Below, piece after piece: positions 33,219 to 47,080 of a stretch of DNA of 64,000 nt. The DNA is from Ampelomyces quisqualis. Its lineage: Eukaryota > Ascomycota > Dothideomycetes > Pleosporales > Phaeosphaeriaceae. The notes below the pieces were generated by a model. It was not told the origin of the DNA. It worked only from the letters and a program-made list of their open reading frames with translations, and searched no databases. Within the stretch, counting starts at the first letter, position 1; every line of letters begins with the position of its first letter. The stretch spans positions 3,596,001-3,660,000 of the forward strand of contig JAGTXZ010000018.1 in assembly GCA_018398575.1 (NCBI GenBank), read 5' to 3'. The position numbers were made by a program, and so were the translations under genes.

Positions 33219-33492
33219 TGCTACAGCGTAAAGCTATTAGTTACGCAGTAATGCGCCTACGCTACTATAACGCTACTTTAGCTATTATATACGTAGAATA
33301 CGCACAGCTACCTTAGCGTCTTAATAGCACTATGCTAGCGTAGACTTAGTATATTTTAGTTATAAAGATACATGTCTAGTTATATCTATAAAAGAGTAGT
33401 TTTATACTAAAGCTGTAGAATAAGAATTAACTTACTTTTACTTATACTACTATTATTATTTTATAACTTTGCTACTATATAAACCTTTTATA
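33219..33492 (+). repeat. 5' LTR of the Gypsy element
   Basis: About 274 bp from TGCTACAGCG to AAACCTTTTA. It matches 58410..58684 and 58684..58955 along its whole length, with differences mostly of the C/T and G/A kind expected from RIP. The exact ends are approximate. Confidence 0.8.
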
Positions 33493-33559
33493 GTTTTAAT
33501 TTCTTTACCTTGCAAAAGAATAGCAGCCTAGTTACCTAATAATAATAGATTAAGATCTA

Positions 33560-36500
33560 CTCTTAAGCTTACTAGCTAACCTATTAAAAGAAAACACCTC
33601 TAATAAGAAATTAATACTTAGCCTAAGTAAACGCTTAGCGCAGCTAAAGCGCTAGCGCTAAGAGCTTAAAGAGCAGGCTAAGATTTAGACTTTAGAGAAA
33701 GAAGTACACTAATAGGAGTAATTATTAGCAAGTAAATAGCTTCTTTCTCTTTCTAAACAGCTCTTAGGCGCCCTAAATAAAACAGATCTACTAACCCCTT
33801 TAGTTAGACGCAACACGTCTCTACTAGCGCAACGCCCCTAACTTAACCTATTAGCGCTACTAGGACGTAGGCTAAAGATTAAGAAAATCTCTGTCTTTAA
33901 AGGTAAGGAAATTAGAGAGTATTAGAACTTTAAGGCTAGGCTATCTATTGCCTTTTAATTAGACCTCTTAGCCTTCTAGCTTAAGGATTAAAAGATTGCC
34001 TTTACTTTCTAATACCTACAAACTACGTTTTAATAAATATAGATATAGAGGAAATAGAAAGATAATAGCAAAACGCTAGCGTAGCGCAATATAATGTCCT
34101 TTCTACTTAATTAAATCAAGAGCTCTATAAATAGAAAGCTCTAAGTTACTATGTAGTATTAAAAGGCATCTTAAAAGGATAGCTAAACAGTAAACAAATT
34201 TGCAGCCTATCTATCTACTTTAGAAAATTAGGTAAATTCTTCTTATAAACAGAAATACCTAGTAATATACTTGTACAGCAAACTCTACCTAGAGATTAGA
34301 GTAGCTCTCTCTAACTATACTAAGTTTTCTACTACCTATAGAGAACTTGTTAAACGCGCTGTAACGCTAGAAGATAACTTACGCTGCAGTAGTAGTATAC
34401 TATTACTATACTATTGCACATATAAAACACCTAGTATAGGAAAAACTTTGCAGCCTAAACTAGACGCAACAGCTCTATAACGTTGTGTTGCTAGCACTGC
34501 AAACCTAAGCCTAAAGCTAACTAACGCCTGCTACTATTATAGCAAGATAGGCTATTAGGCTAGAGAGTGTAGATTAAGGCTTAACAGCTCTTCTCCTGTT
34601 ACTAGTTTAAACGCAATACAAATAAAAAACAAGCAGGCCTAAAAAGAGCCTTCTCCTTAACAGCCTAAGTTCTACTATAATAGAAGAATTATATTAAAGT
34701 ACTTAGGACGCTGCGTAACAACAGCGCTGCACAGCCTACACAAATTCTAATTAACTATAGTGCAGAACTTAGCACTATTAACAAGAGATTTACCTTGCTT
34801 AAAAATCTTCCTTATATTAACAGCGCTGCGCTACTAACTATCTACTTACCTAACTTAAGCACTATACCTAGCTTCTACGCTTATTAAGCTTATCTAACAA
34901 TAAAGGATAACTAGGGCGTAACTAAGTTCTTTACTACTATCCTATATAGAATTGCTAATGCAGCATAACCTATTATTTTAGGTCTACTAAGCCTAAAAGA
35001 GGAGCGTGTTATTATTAACTATAAGTTAAAGCAGTAGCGCTACAAGCTTAACACTAATATAATAAGAGTTAAAGACGCAAAAACCTTTACAGGATCTCTT
35101 TATAACAAGCTAAGCGTGTACATAGTTCTAGTAGGTAGTCTATAATCCTTCTCTACTAAATGCCTATTATAGCCTATTAAACTTAAGGATTTTAAAGACG
35201 TTGTAAACAGTAACGCTGCTAACGCGCTGCTGTAGCACTATAGAGGCAACTATGCTATTAAGTTAGAAGAAGAAACTACAGCTCTATATAGGCTACTCTA
35301 TAACCTCTTACTAAAGAAGCTAAGTGTGCTGCGCGACTACTTAGCAACAGCGTAAAGCCTAGGCTAGATCTAAGAAAGTATAAGCTCTACAGAGGTACCT
35401 ATCCTGTTTATACTTAAAAAAGATAGAACGCTATACCTTTGCGTAGATTATTAAGGCCTTAATTAAGTTACTAAGAAGAATAGACTAGCTCTTCTCTTAA
35501 TTAGGGAAACCCTTAATTAGCTCTATAGATTAGTAAAGTTTACTAAGCTTAATCTTAAGAACGCGTATTACTAGATTAGGATCTAGTAAGGCAATAAGTA
35601 GAAGATAGCGTTTTACACGTAATACAGCTACTTTAAGTATATAGTTATGCCCTTTAGGCTAACTAACGCGCCTGCTACATTTTAGAAGTATATTAATAGA
35701 GCCTTAGCCTTATATTTAGATATCTTTTGCGTTATCTATCTTAATAATATTCTAATCTTTTCTTAAAAAGAAAAAGATTATTAAGAACAGGTAAGAAAAA
35801 TACTTGCAAAGCTAAGAGAATATAGTCTTTTTGTTAACTTAAAGAAGTGTACCTTTGCTACTAACTAAGTTAAGTTTCTAGGGTTTATTATGCGCCTTAA
35901 CAGCGTTATAATAGATTTAGAACAGGTTTGCGCAGTTATTAATTAGCTTACGCTAACGTCCTTTAAGGATATTTAAGTCTTCTTAGGCTTTACAAACTTC
36001 TACTAACGCTTTATATAGAGTTTCTCTATTATTATTAGCTTAATTACTAATCTCCTAAAAGGATTAGTTTAAGGGAAGAAGTCTAGCCCTTTTGACTAGC
36101 CTAACGCTGTAGAGAAAGTAAAGTAACAGCTATGCAATAGGTTTGCAACTATACCTGTCCTGCAGCACTATAACTATATACTTCTATCTAAGTTAGAAAC
36201 TAATACCTCTATTTAGGAAGTAGTAGGCATCTTCTTCTAACTCTATACAGATAGAAACTAGCACTCTGTAGCCTTCTAGTTAAGGAAGCTTTTGCCTGTA
36301 GAAAGGAACTACTATATATACAACCTAGAGCTCCTTGCTATTATTATAGTAGTGTAGCACTAGCGTTACTACGTTAAGAGGCTAGCAGTTTAGTTAGAAA
36401 TATAGATAGACTATAATAACCTACGCAGCTTTATAGGCATGTTAACCCTGTCTAGAAGATAGGCTAGCTAGGCTATAAAGCTAGCTACTTATAACTTTAA

Positions 36501-37673
36501 GATTAAGTATTAGTCTAGAAAGATAAATTCTGTAGATAGCCCTTTAAGGCAACTTGTAGACAATAGTAACACGCTAGATATTTAACTATTAGATATGTTG
36601 CTAGCACTGCAAAAGAAGTTGCAGCTAGCAGGAACCTAAGCTAAGCTACCTAGTAAGGAGCTAGCGTTAGTAGAAAGCTAGATAATAGCTTAATAGTAAG
36701 TAGGCACTCTATATCTTAATAAAGATGTTCCTATAAGCCTAGCGCATAACGTTAAGGCAATAGCTATAAGCTATAGCCCTAATTAAGAGATCCCTAAGAG
36801 TAGACTAGTAATAGCCTAAAGGGTTACGCAGTTACAAGTAAGAGCTGCAGCCTTAGAGAAGTTAGCTTATAAAGAACTTTCTAAGTTCTTCTTTAAAATC
36901 TGTATATAAGCATAATAGAATAACCTAGAAGTAGTTATAATACGCAGAGATATTAAATTTCTAGCGTCTGCCTGTTAAGGCGCTAGTAAACGCCTAAGGC
37001 ACTAGAAGCTTAACGCTTTAGGTAGCCTTTAGTTTAAGGACCAATTATATGTCCTACTAGAGCTAGCCCTTAGAGCTAAGCTCCTTAAGCTATATTATAA
37101 CAATCTACTTGCTAGCTATTTTAGATAGGCTAAAACGCTTAAGCTTGTAGCCTAATACTACTATTAGCCTAGGCTTAAGAAAGAGCTTAAGGAGTATATT
37201 AACTCTTACTTAGTGTACTAAGGCACAAAGTTGCTTAAGCAGCGCTCTACTAGTATATTAAATGCGCTTCTCTAACCTTAGAGACTATAGTAAGAAATTA
37301 CAATAGATTTTATTATAGGCCTACTACCTGCTAAGCGCTATAGCGTTGTGTACAACGTAATACTTGTTATAGTTAATAGGTACACAAAAATAGCTAAGTA
37401 TATTCCTATATAGAAAACAGTTACTACCTTATAATTAGTAGATTTGTTTTTAGAACACGTTGTATAATTCTTTAGCTTGCCTAAAGGTATTGTATTAGAC
37501 TAAGAAAGTGTCTTTACTTTGTAGTTCTAAGTAGACTTCTACTTTGTAGCAAAGGTAAAGCGCTAGCTTAGCACTACCTTCTATCTGCAAATAGATAGCC
37601 AAATAGAGCGTTAGAATTAAACGCTAGAGTAATACTTAAGAGCTTTTATAGGTAATTACGTCAGGAAAAATTA
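33560..37673 (+). pseudogene. Gypsy gag-pol remnant, 5' part
   Basis: Frames on the plus strand are broken by many TAG/TAA. A CCHC-type zinc knuckle can be read at 34,528-34,572 (one Cys now Tyr), the reverse transcriptase at 35,390-35,720 (LYLCVDY motif, then KFTKLNLKNAYY), RNase H near 36,180-36,370 (NYYIYNLELLAI), and the integrase zinc and core regions at 37,110-37,670 (ITIDFIIGLLPAK, GIVLD). The integrase stops abruptly at 37,673, where the nested insertion starts, and resumes at 56,253. Confidence 0.82.
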
Positions 37674-37808
37674 AGATTTGTCTGGTTGGCCTGGTTGTAG
37701 CGACCTGCAGCTGCCCGACAGCGATACTGTCTACTAGACGATTTGCTAAAGTTGCCCTACTTACTTCTGGTCGCTAGCAACCTAACAGCGACCTAACAGC
37801 AAGTTACT

Positions 37809-37864
37809 TGTGTTGCCTGTGTTGCCTGTGTTGCTAGTGTTGCTAGTGTTGCTAGTGTTGCTAG
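37809..37864 (+). repeat. 9-bp minisatellite near the left end of the insertion
   Basis: Six units of nine bases, first TGTTGCCTG-like then TGTTGCTAG-like; the change from CCTG to CTAG is a RIP-type transition. Confidence 0.85.
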
Positions 37865-38199
37865 ATTTAACAGTTAAGGACTGTTGAGTACTGTAGCACT
37901 AGCAGAACTGTATACTGCAGCCAGCTGCCTGTGTCTTTACACTCTTGTAGCGTAGGCTAACTAAGCTAGTCCCCCTTATCTAGTTATGTAGGCTTTTTGA
38001 TTAAATATAGTATAGACAAATTGCGCTCCTTTAAAAGTAAGCTAGCCTAGACGCAGCTACTAGGCTTAACGTTCTGTAGGGCACGCGTTAGCAGGTACAC
38101 AACGCGCTCTATGTATAGAAGGCTGTAACAGCTACTACTACTTGCAGAGCAGTAATTATCTTGCTAGTTAGTTGTGTTAGAATTAGGTGCTGTGTCTGC

Positions 38200-41100
38200 T
38201 AGTGCTGCACTGTCTGCTACAGTAGTCTGCACTGTTGCATTATATTAAGGCTAACCTAACAGTATTTACGCGTTGTACTAGCAAAAGCATATCTAGTTCT
38301 TGTAACATTTGCGTTGCTTGCTATTTACAACTACTTAATAACACTCTATTTCTTCTTTATACTGTTGCACTAACCTATTATACTTGTCTAGTTCTAGTTG
38401 CTATTTCTCTTTGGTTAAGGCAATTACGTTAAGTATGTTGCCTTTAATTGCAATATTGTAGGCCTGCGTTACAAATTCTTCTTATGCGTCTTCTGCTACA
38501 ATGCTCTAGCTACCTCTACAGTTCTTAAACTACAGCTGTTTATCTACCTTATAAAGGTATTCTAGTGCAAGTTTATCTACATGTCTGTACTTTTTTAGCA
38601 AAATATCTTTTACCTTACTTAATGCTTTACGCACGCGTACATAGACAGCATTCTATGCAAGTTATTACATGTTGCATTACGTTTAGACTTACTTATATTG
38701 TTAGTGTCTCTGTGTAGGACTTTCTTCTCCTCTCTAACGTCTTCCTCTTTATCCTTTTCTATTAAGCAGTTTGCCTTCTTCTTCTCTTTGTTGTTGTAAT
38801 TGTCTATAAGCGCATTGTAGCAATCTTGCTCCTCTTCTGTGCAGTTAGCTAGGATATTATCTACGTTGTTGTTATAGGTATTCTTTAGCACTAAAATGTT
38901 AGCCCTGTTGTTCTCTTGTTAGTTTGTGTGTACAGTAATATCCTGTTGTATATTATCTTATATAAGAATCTGTTAAATGCCTTCTAGGTTCTTCTATTTT
39001 TTGCAAATAGCATTAAAGTAGTCTGCTTTCTGTTAGCTAATGCTATGTGTAGAACTTGCAACATACCTTCTATAGTGTGTCTATAGAAGAGTATAGTTTT
39101 CCTAGTGCTGTTGTTATTAAATTCCCTTATTGCGTTAAATATAACTAAGCCTATTAGTGCTACTATATTTGCACTTAGTTTATTAAACTTCTCTTGATTT
39201 CTAGTTATTGCAGCGATGCTTTATTTCCTGTTATTATAGAATAACTGTGCTATTACTGCTGCAAGACTAGGGTTTAGAAATCTAGCAGATTTGGGCTGTC
39301 TTTAGTTAGCTAGCATAGCTGTTTTAGAGGTGTACTTGCGTTCTTTAGGTCTTGTAGTAGGTAAACAAAGTCTTTAAGCAGTTTGCTAGGCTTAAGAACC
39401 TGTCTGTCTAGGTAGTTTAATGTGTAGGCACTAGTGATTTTTAGTTGTTCTTGCCTTATTACGTAGGTCTGCAAGTTGCTGCACATGTCTAGCATCTAGG
39501 CGCCTACTGTTAGCTACTGTCCTTAGCAGGCTGCAACAGTACTTATATAGCAGGCAGCTCCTTTGCACAGTGTTAAGCTAATGTGCAATTAAACTAATAA
39601 CAGCAGAGTATTTTGTGCTTCTGTCTAAGCGTCTAGCAGTATTTAGGCGTATATATGCCTGCGTGCATTAAGCTATAGCGTTATTGCTGTACTGCATAGC
39701 GTCTTTCTATTATTAGTAAGTAGTTGCGTTACTAGGATAACTCTTGCCTTCTCTAGTGTAGTCTTGTTTTCTAGTAATACACTTTTCTTTGCCTAGCGTT
39801 TTTCTTTCCTCTATAGTAGTAACCCAAATAGGTCTGCACTAGATAAGAAGAGTTGCAACTCTGTAATAGTTAGAACTACTTAATTGTGCACAACAAGGCA
39901 TCTTCCTATAATGCAACAGCCTTGAGTCTAATAGCAGTTTTCTTTTAACTACTAACGTTTTCTGTATGTTAGTCCTATAGGTTTTTGGTTTGTGTTGGCT
40001 TGTTGTGCTTATGCTACTGCTGCGTCTAGATTCCTCTTGTTAACGAGCAAGTGAGGCTGCAGATCTAGAAGTATATAGTATTTGATTTCTAGGCTATCTT
40101 GTTAGGTAACTTTTTAGTTGGGCTAGTGTAGCAGTTGGTTGTACTTCTGTTTTAATCCTAGAGTTAAGGCTTAAGGATAGTAGCGTTAGAGTCTAGACAG
40201 TTTTTAGTCTCTGCAGCGTCTTAGTTTTTAGTATGTTAGTTCTAGGGTTATATTCTCTAGGAGCCTAACCTTTGCACTATTGTCTGTTAGCGCTTGTTTT
40301 AGCGCTTGTTTAGATAGAGACATAGTGTGCTGCTAACATTACTTGAATTTGCTGCTTGGTATAGAGTATATAGAGCAAGCGCTTGCTTTTTAAATGTTAG
40401 AGAACTATTAGTAAGGGTAGCAGAAGTAAGCAATATGTGTAGCGCAACAGAGTTTTTACTTTACAGGTATAAGTAGGGTTTTTGTAACACATACAGTCTA
40501 ATATTGCCTTGAATTCTGCTAGAGTGTAGCAGTTAGGCTGTTTGATTAGATAGCTTCTTATTCTTAACTGCGTGCTAGCGTACACAACAGTTGTCTACTG
40601 TTAGCATAAATAGTTGTACGCGTAATATAGGTAATTAGCCCCTCCTTCTGTCCTTAACTGCGTGCTAGCGTACACAATAGTTGTCTACTGTTAGCATAAA
40701 TAGTTGTGCGCGCAATACAGGCAATTAAGTGCTCTTCTGTCCTTAACTAAATGTTAGCGTACATAACAGTTGTCTACTGTTAGCATAAATAGTAGTGCGC
40801 GCGATACAGGCAATTAGGTGCCCTTCTGTCCCTCTGTCCTCTACTAAATGTTAGCGTACACAATAGTTGTCTACTGTTAGTATAAATAGTTGTGCGCGCA
40901 ATATAGGCGATCTAGTAGCCCTGTACGCAGAAAACTATTTACCTAGTAAGTTGTTGGTACAGATCTAGTATGCTACTATACTAGTTATATTTGTAGTTTA
41001 ATTGTAAATAACGCCTGGTGTATCTTTAATGCAACTGTTTCTTGTAATGCGCTGTGCTAGCGTGCTTTTATAGATATCTATATTTGCGCCTATCTATCTC

Positions 41101-44100
41101 TCTCCTTTGTGTAGTAATATATGCTGTTGCATTTACTTTTGAAGCCTAATTTGTGCTCTAATGTCTGCATAAACAAATTGTAATTAAGGTTGTTAATATA
41201 CTTATCTATTGCTAGCAGGTTGTAGTGTGCATATAACAGCTAGTTTGTCCTAATAAGAGTGTGCTCGTTTCTGGTTGCGTTTGATACTAATATAGTTGTT
41301 ATGTTAGGGGTAATTTGTGTTATGCTTAACTCTTTGTTAACTGTTTCTATTATCTTTCTACGCAGGTTTCTATCTAGCAAAGCTTACTCCTAATTGTTGT
41401 TTGGTTTAGTTTTGTTCTGTTGCAAGCGCATCTGTTAGGCTGCGTTGTAGTTATATTAGACAGCAAAGTGTATAATTGTCTGGATAAGGCAACTGTTGGC
41501 TGCGTTCTATAGTAGTCTGTTCTGTTGTAATGCAATTGCTCTTGTAATTTGCTGTAGGTGTTCTTTTGCTATAGTTGTCTATAGGGAACAGCCTAGCATC
41601 TTCTGCCTCCTTATCTCTTGTTTTACGTTAGAGTATATTAAGTTATATTCTTCTGCTGTTAGTTGTATTATATTGTATATGCTGTCTTTTAACAATTGTG
41701 TCTGGTGTTACTGTAGTAGTGCTATCCTCCTGTCTGCACTAACTAGTAATTCTAGGTAACTGTTGCAATATCTCTGTAATACTTGCGTATGTAGATAAGG
41801 GTTGCTATTATTACGCGTTTATAGTAGTGTATAGTGTGTGGTAAGGAGGTTGCGTTAGTAGCCTTGCGCTACAGTTCTGTGTTATAGCGCTTGTTATGTT
41901 AGCAGGTTTGCGTTCTATTAGGTAGGCTAAAGCAACAGTAGAGCTATTGTTAGATATACAATTCTATTTACTGTGTCTAACGCTATATACTAGTTGTCTT
42001 GCTACACTTGCTTTTGTTTATAATTCTGCACTGTACGTGTCTAGTCTTAATTAAACGTAAAAGAATACAGTCTATTATATTTGTTCTAATTAATGTAATT
42101 ATTTACATAATAAGAAACAGGGACCTTATTATTAAGTGTAGGTAGATTCTTTGGTACTAAGTGCATAGGGTAAATAATAGTTGTTATGTTGTATACCTTA
42201 AATGCTTGTAATATGCGTTGCTTAGTCTTTGTACTGTGTGTACAGCAGCGCACGCTTAGCATCTCTATTATATTATTAATTTAACTGTTGTTGTTAAACG
42301 CTATAACCTCGCAGAAGGTACTTGTATACTTATATTTCTTTCTGTCCTTGTCTTAGTGTTTGTTGTTAATAAATGTAAGTATTAGGTGCACTTAAGCTGC
42401 AGCTCTACTGTTTGCAATAGTCTAAGACAGTTGCGTGTAGTTTTTATATTCAAACTCTTGCACCTACACGTAATCTTTGCGCTATTTTTTAGTCTTATGC
42501 TAGTTAAGCGCGTATTGCACGATGTCTTCTTTGTAATGTTTAGAGTTGTTGTAGCGTTTGCCTAATAGCCTTAAGCATCTTATAGAAGAGTGTATTTTTA
42601 CATTTATTCTGTTTACCTAGTAAGGGTTAAGGTCCTGTCTGTCTTTATTATATAGGGTAACAAGGCAGCTAGTTACTTTCTAACAGTAGTGTTAAACAAA
42701 TACTGCAGCAGTATGTGTAAAGTCTAGCGACGTAATATGTGTAGTAACCTTGCTAAGGGGCAGTATAATAGAATTTAGTAACATGCCTAGTATAGACTAT
42801 CTAAGTTGTTTAAATAGTATTGCTGTTAACACGCTTGTAGTAAAAGTGTGCTTGCGCTAGTTAGCAGTAGTGCACTGTTAACTTTAGTCTATAACTGTCT
42901 TGTGTTTAAACGCTATAAGCGCAAGCTGTCTAGAGTTGTAGAGGTAGATCTGCGCAAGAAAATCTCTCTTGTTTATTATCAGGTAGAATTGTTTTACTAT
43001 TGTAATATAGTAGGCCTTACTGTTTGTTTTAGTGCATATGCTATTAAGAGCCCTATATATATAGATATTGTTAATTATATAGGTTAGCGCGTGCCATTTA
43101 GAGTAGTTGAAATCCTTTTCTTCTCCTTGCGTCTGTCTGAAAGGTTAAAACTCTTCTTTTAGAACATCTATTTGTTTAATAGCTAACAACATATACCCTA
43201 ACGTGTTTTTGTTATAACTTTTGTATTGTAAGAGTACTAGCAGATTGCACGCAGCCTAGATAAAATGCAACGCGTACAGTGCCTTAGTTGCTAGCAGAAG
43301 AGACACTACTGCTATAAATTAGCAAATTACTGCTTTTTGTTCTGCGCTAGTCTACTGCAACACTTTTGTAAAAGCCCTCTTGTTATTAAACTGTTTTAGT
43401 CTAGTGTTATGCTTAACCTAGCGAAACTTTTTATTTAACTAGGCACAGCTGTTATTTTCTGCTACTAGAACTGTAGCACTATTTTGGCTCTTCTTTTGTC
43501 TAGAGTGTATGTCTATTAGCATGTCTTTTGTAAATTCTAATATCTTTATAACTAACCCCTTAAGCAGTAGATATAATATATCTATAGCTAACAACTTGTA
43601 TATATTAAAGTTGTAGTAATTCTAGCCAAAGCACTCTACTAGATAAACGTAATCCTTGTGTCTTTTATTAAGACAACGACCCTGTTGCAGGCGTGTATAC
43701 TCTTTTGTTTGCTATAGATATTTGTTGCACAAGTTCTCTTGTTTGTCTGGTAGTACTGTGCATTAAGTACAGTATTTGTTTTTCTTTACACCTGTTAGTA
43801 GCACTTGCTCTTTATAGTTGGCTAGAATTGCACAAATGGTTAGGTAACACTATTGCGTCTGTTAGTCAGCACACTCTAGCTGTATGCTATATTTGGCAGC
43901 CTCTTTAAGTGCTGCAGTTGCTGGTTAGCGTCTGTCCTCTATAGTAACCCTTTGTTGTTAACGCTGTAGTTGGTACTTACGCAACAACAGTTTGCCTATG
44001 CAGTAATAATATACTTTACTCTTTAGAATAGGATCTAGGAGCTTGGCTGTTGAGATAAATCTAGCTAGTAGTGTCTTGGGTGTTGTTCTGCGTTGTTGTG

Positions 44101-45000
44101 CCTTACAGTTAAGATTCCTAATAGTAACATATATTAGCTATGCTGCTACGTCGCCAGACATTATAGACAACTATGTTTTGTCTACTGCTAGTATAACTGG
44201 CACAAGGGTTGCACTATCTAGCAAGCGCTATTGTATTAACTACTACTAATCTCCTAAGTGTAGTTTATAATATACTCTTGTAGGTTTGTTAGGCGTACTT
44301 GTAAAAGAACAGCTGGGTGCGTAAACTATCTTGTTAGCAAATAGGCAATAACTAAGTATAAAGGCGATCTGTAATATAATATCCTAGTATATAAATATAT
44401 GTTGGTTGGGTTAAAGGTTTAGTAACCTAGATGTAATCGCTACGTCCTCTTGTATCTATACGTTGTCTTGTAGCTTAGATTAAATGTTTAATATAGCCTG
44501 CTGCTACTAGCGCTCTAATTGGAACTGCAGCTGTAAATGTAGCTTGTGTAGCTGTGTGTTGGTAAAGAGGCTGTTAACGTTACCTAATGTGCATTTTATC
44601 CTTTGCAGCTACAATGCAAACGCTAGTGCAAAAAGAGAACCAAAGGGCCCTACTATGTTATTCCTATTAGTGTTAGCACGCGTGCGCTGTTTGGCTACGT
44701 GTAGCCTACTACTTTGCGTCTGCTGTTTCTGAACTAAAGGGTTTGCTAGCGTGCTGTCTACTTGCTGTCTTGAACAGCTTGTCCTATCCTTGTGTAGACG
44801 CTAACATTAGGCCTATCTGCTCTATTGCCTTATGTTTAGCTAGAGTGTAGTTGCGTTTACATAAGGTATTGCTATATAAAGCAGGTGCTGCGTTGTCTAG
44901 AGTAGCATCTATTGCGTTACAGCTATTAGAGCTGTGCTATTATATTGTAGTGTTAGGGGTTATAACTAGCGTATTGTTAGGTAGCAGGTGGCAACGCGTC
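38200..45000 (-). pseudogene. Long unidentified broken coding region
   Basis: Minus-strand frames remain open for long stretches apart from TAG/TAA codons: 38,619-38,891 has a charged Glu/Lys-rich segment (NKEKKKANCLIEKDKEED), and others are at 39,310-39,495, 40,397-40,585 and about 43,400-44,640. The plus strand of this region is rich in TTG/TGT/TGC, which would give Gln/Asn/Thr/Ala-rich products on the minus strand. I could not match any domain. It may be several genes. Confidence 0.35.
40560..40930. repeat. Tandem array, about 90-bp unit, four copies
   Basis: Unit starts at 40564, 40654, 40743 and about 40840. Each contains a TAGTTGTCTACTGTTAG-like core and a GTGCGCGC segment. Copies differ by C/T changes and small indels. 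Confidence 0.85.
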
Positions 45001-46029
45001 TGGCATTAAGCACTGTGTTTAATAAGTCCTGCATACGTCTTGGTGTAAAAGCTACACAGTATGCATATACAATTTATTACCAATTTATTTGTGCACAACT
45101 CTGTAGTTTAGATATAAGGAGACTAAGTGTGCAAAAACAGTATTAACATTAGTTATGTAGTGTTAAGGTAGTTACTAGCGGCATCTATCCTGTGCTGCAC
45201 AGTCTGTTGTCTACAGTAGTCTACTAAAGTCTACTGTAGCTAACAGTTACCTAACCTGTGTACAGAACTATGCTAACAGTTATAGGCGCAACAACTAATA
45301 TTTTTCTTTTCTTTAATGTTTCTTATTACTCTAACAACTGTTACGTTATTACACTAGAGCTTACTTGTTAACAACTTAATTAGTTAGGCTAGCTAACATA
45401 GCTTAATAAAGATTAATATTAATAATAATTATTACGCTAAAAAATATTAACACTTTAGAATAAACAAGTTACTGCGCGTTTGGAATATATACAGTAGAAC
45501 CTAAACACCTAAAAAGGTAAGTATACCTGCAAGTAGACACGTACAAGGTTTAAAAGTATAAAAAAAATAGACTGGTAGCTCTAGCAGCCTAATATACAAC
45601 TTGTACTAAGGTAGCTAGGCTTAGTACAGATAGAAGCAGGTAGAATAGTGTACTATATATACTATAGGTAAGACTAGTAACAGGCGTAGGCAATTACTTA
45701 ACAGTAAGAAATAATAAGTATAATTTATATATAGTGTTAACTAATGTTCTAAGCGGCTGGTATATTTAATTTTTTCTGGTTTTAAAATGCCTGCAGATCT
45801 AATTTATATTCTTTCTCTGGCACAGTATAGGACAGTTGTCTACTAGAGACTACTGTTCTAACTTGCTCTGATGTGCAAATACAACAGGGGCTAAATAGTA
45901 ACAAAGACTGTTAACAAACTGCTGTATATTAAACGCATCTACGTGCTGCTTACTCTTAAACCATTAGCGCTAATAGAGTATATAATAGCCTTGCTAGCTA
46001 GCTACTCTCTGCCTCTTGCTATATATACG

Positions 46030-46480
46030 TTTTCCTAACTTTAAAACTAGAGATAAATTTACCTATGTGTCTCTAGTCTTAGGGTTAAGGTAACAGTCTT
46101 TTGTCAAAACATATATAGAACCTAGTGTTATTTTTATCTATTATACACTTGCGCCTCCTTACACTTCCCTAACCTTAAAACTAGAGATAAATTTACCTAT
46201 GTGTCTCTAGTCTTAGGGTTAAGGTAACAGTCTTTTGTTAAAACATATACAGAACCTAGTATTATTTTTATCTATTATACACTTGCGCCTCCTTACACTT
46301 TTCTAACCTTAAAACTAGAGATGAATTTACCTATGTGTCTCTAGTCTTAGGGTTAAGGTAACAGTCTTTTGTTAAAACATACACAGAACCTAGTGTTATT
46401 TTTATCTATTATACACTTGCGCCTCCTTACACTTTCCTAACCTTGAAACTAGAGATAAATTTACCTATATACCTATGTAT
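46030..46480. repeat. 134-bp tandem repeat with telomere-like hairpin arms
   Basis: Three full units and a partial fourth, with AAAACTAGAG at 46043, 46177, 46311 and (as GAAACTAGAG) 46445: an exact 134-bp period. Each unit has inverted 20-nt arms, CCTAACCTTAAAACTAGAG-like and CTCTAGTCTTAGGGTTAAGG, separated by about 25 nt. The right arm holds TTAGGGTTA, one and a half telomere repeats. Confidence 0.9.
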
Positions 46481-46759
46481 GCGGCTGCTTCTTAATACGT
46501 AACTTATACTCCTAATTTAATGTTGCTGTCTTTGTATATATATTCCTTGTAAGTCTAAGAGACTTAATCCTTTATTATATTTTTATTCTTACAAAACTAA
46601 AACTATACCTATTACGTCTATATGTTTGTGTGGTTTAAAAATCTAGAACCAAGCTTTACTATGTTATTAGCACTACACCTGCGCTACTTCTTAGCCTACT
46701 GGCATAGAAGCAAATTTATGTCTTGAATAGACCCTTTGGTAGCTGTTTGGATGTTGTAG

Positions 46760-47080
46760 CTTAACTAAGATACTTTATAGCGTGTTCAAAAGCAAGGATC
46801 TCTACAACAACAGCTACAATAGCATCTTAATGCGCATATTAATAACTTAGCCTAACTTAAGAGCGCTGTTGTTGCAACAACTTTGTTATGTCTTACAACA
46901 CTATTACTTAACTAAGATACCTTATAGCGTGTTTAAAAGCGAAGATCTCTACAACAACAGCTACAATAGCATCCCAATACGCATATTAACAACTTAGCCT
47001 AACTTAAGAGCGCTGTTATTGCAATAACTTTGTTATGTCCTGCAATATATATTAACAACTTAGCCTAACTTAAGAACGCA
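46760..47080. repeat. 147-bp tandem duplication
   Basis: CTTAACTAAGATAC recurs at 46760 and 46907. The units share the GATCTCTACAACAACAGC segment and the ACTTAGCCTAACTTAAG segment, the latter also seen a third time near 47,050. Confidence 0.8.

Noticed and set aside
41496..44732. Plus-strand ORFs of 60-87 codons rich in Cys, Leu and Tyr
   Set aside because: Composition follows the TTG/TGT-rich strand; no domain, start context or neighbours support them.
46030..46480. Internal telomere tract
   Set aside because: TTAGGGTTA occurs once per 134-bp unit, not as a continuous run.
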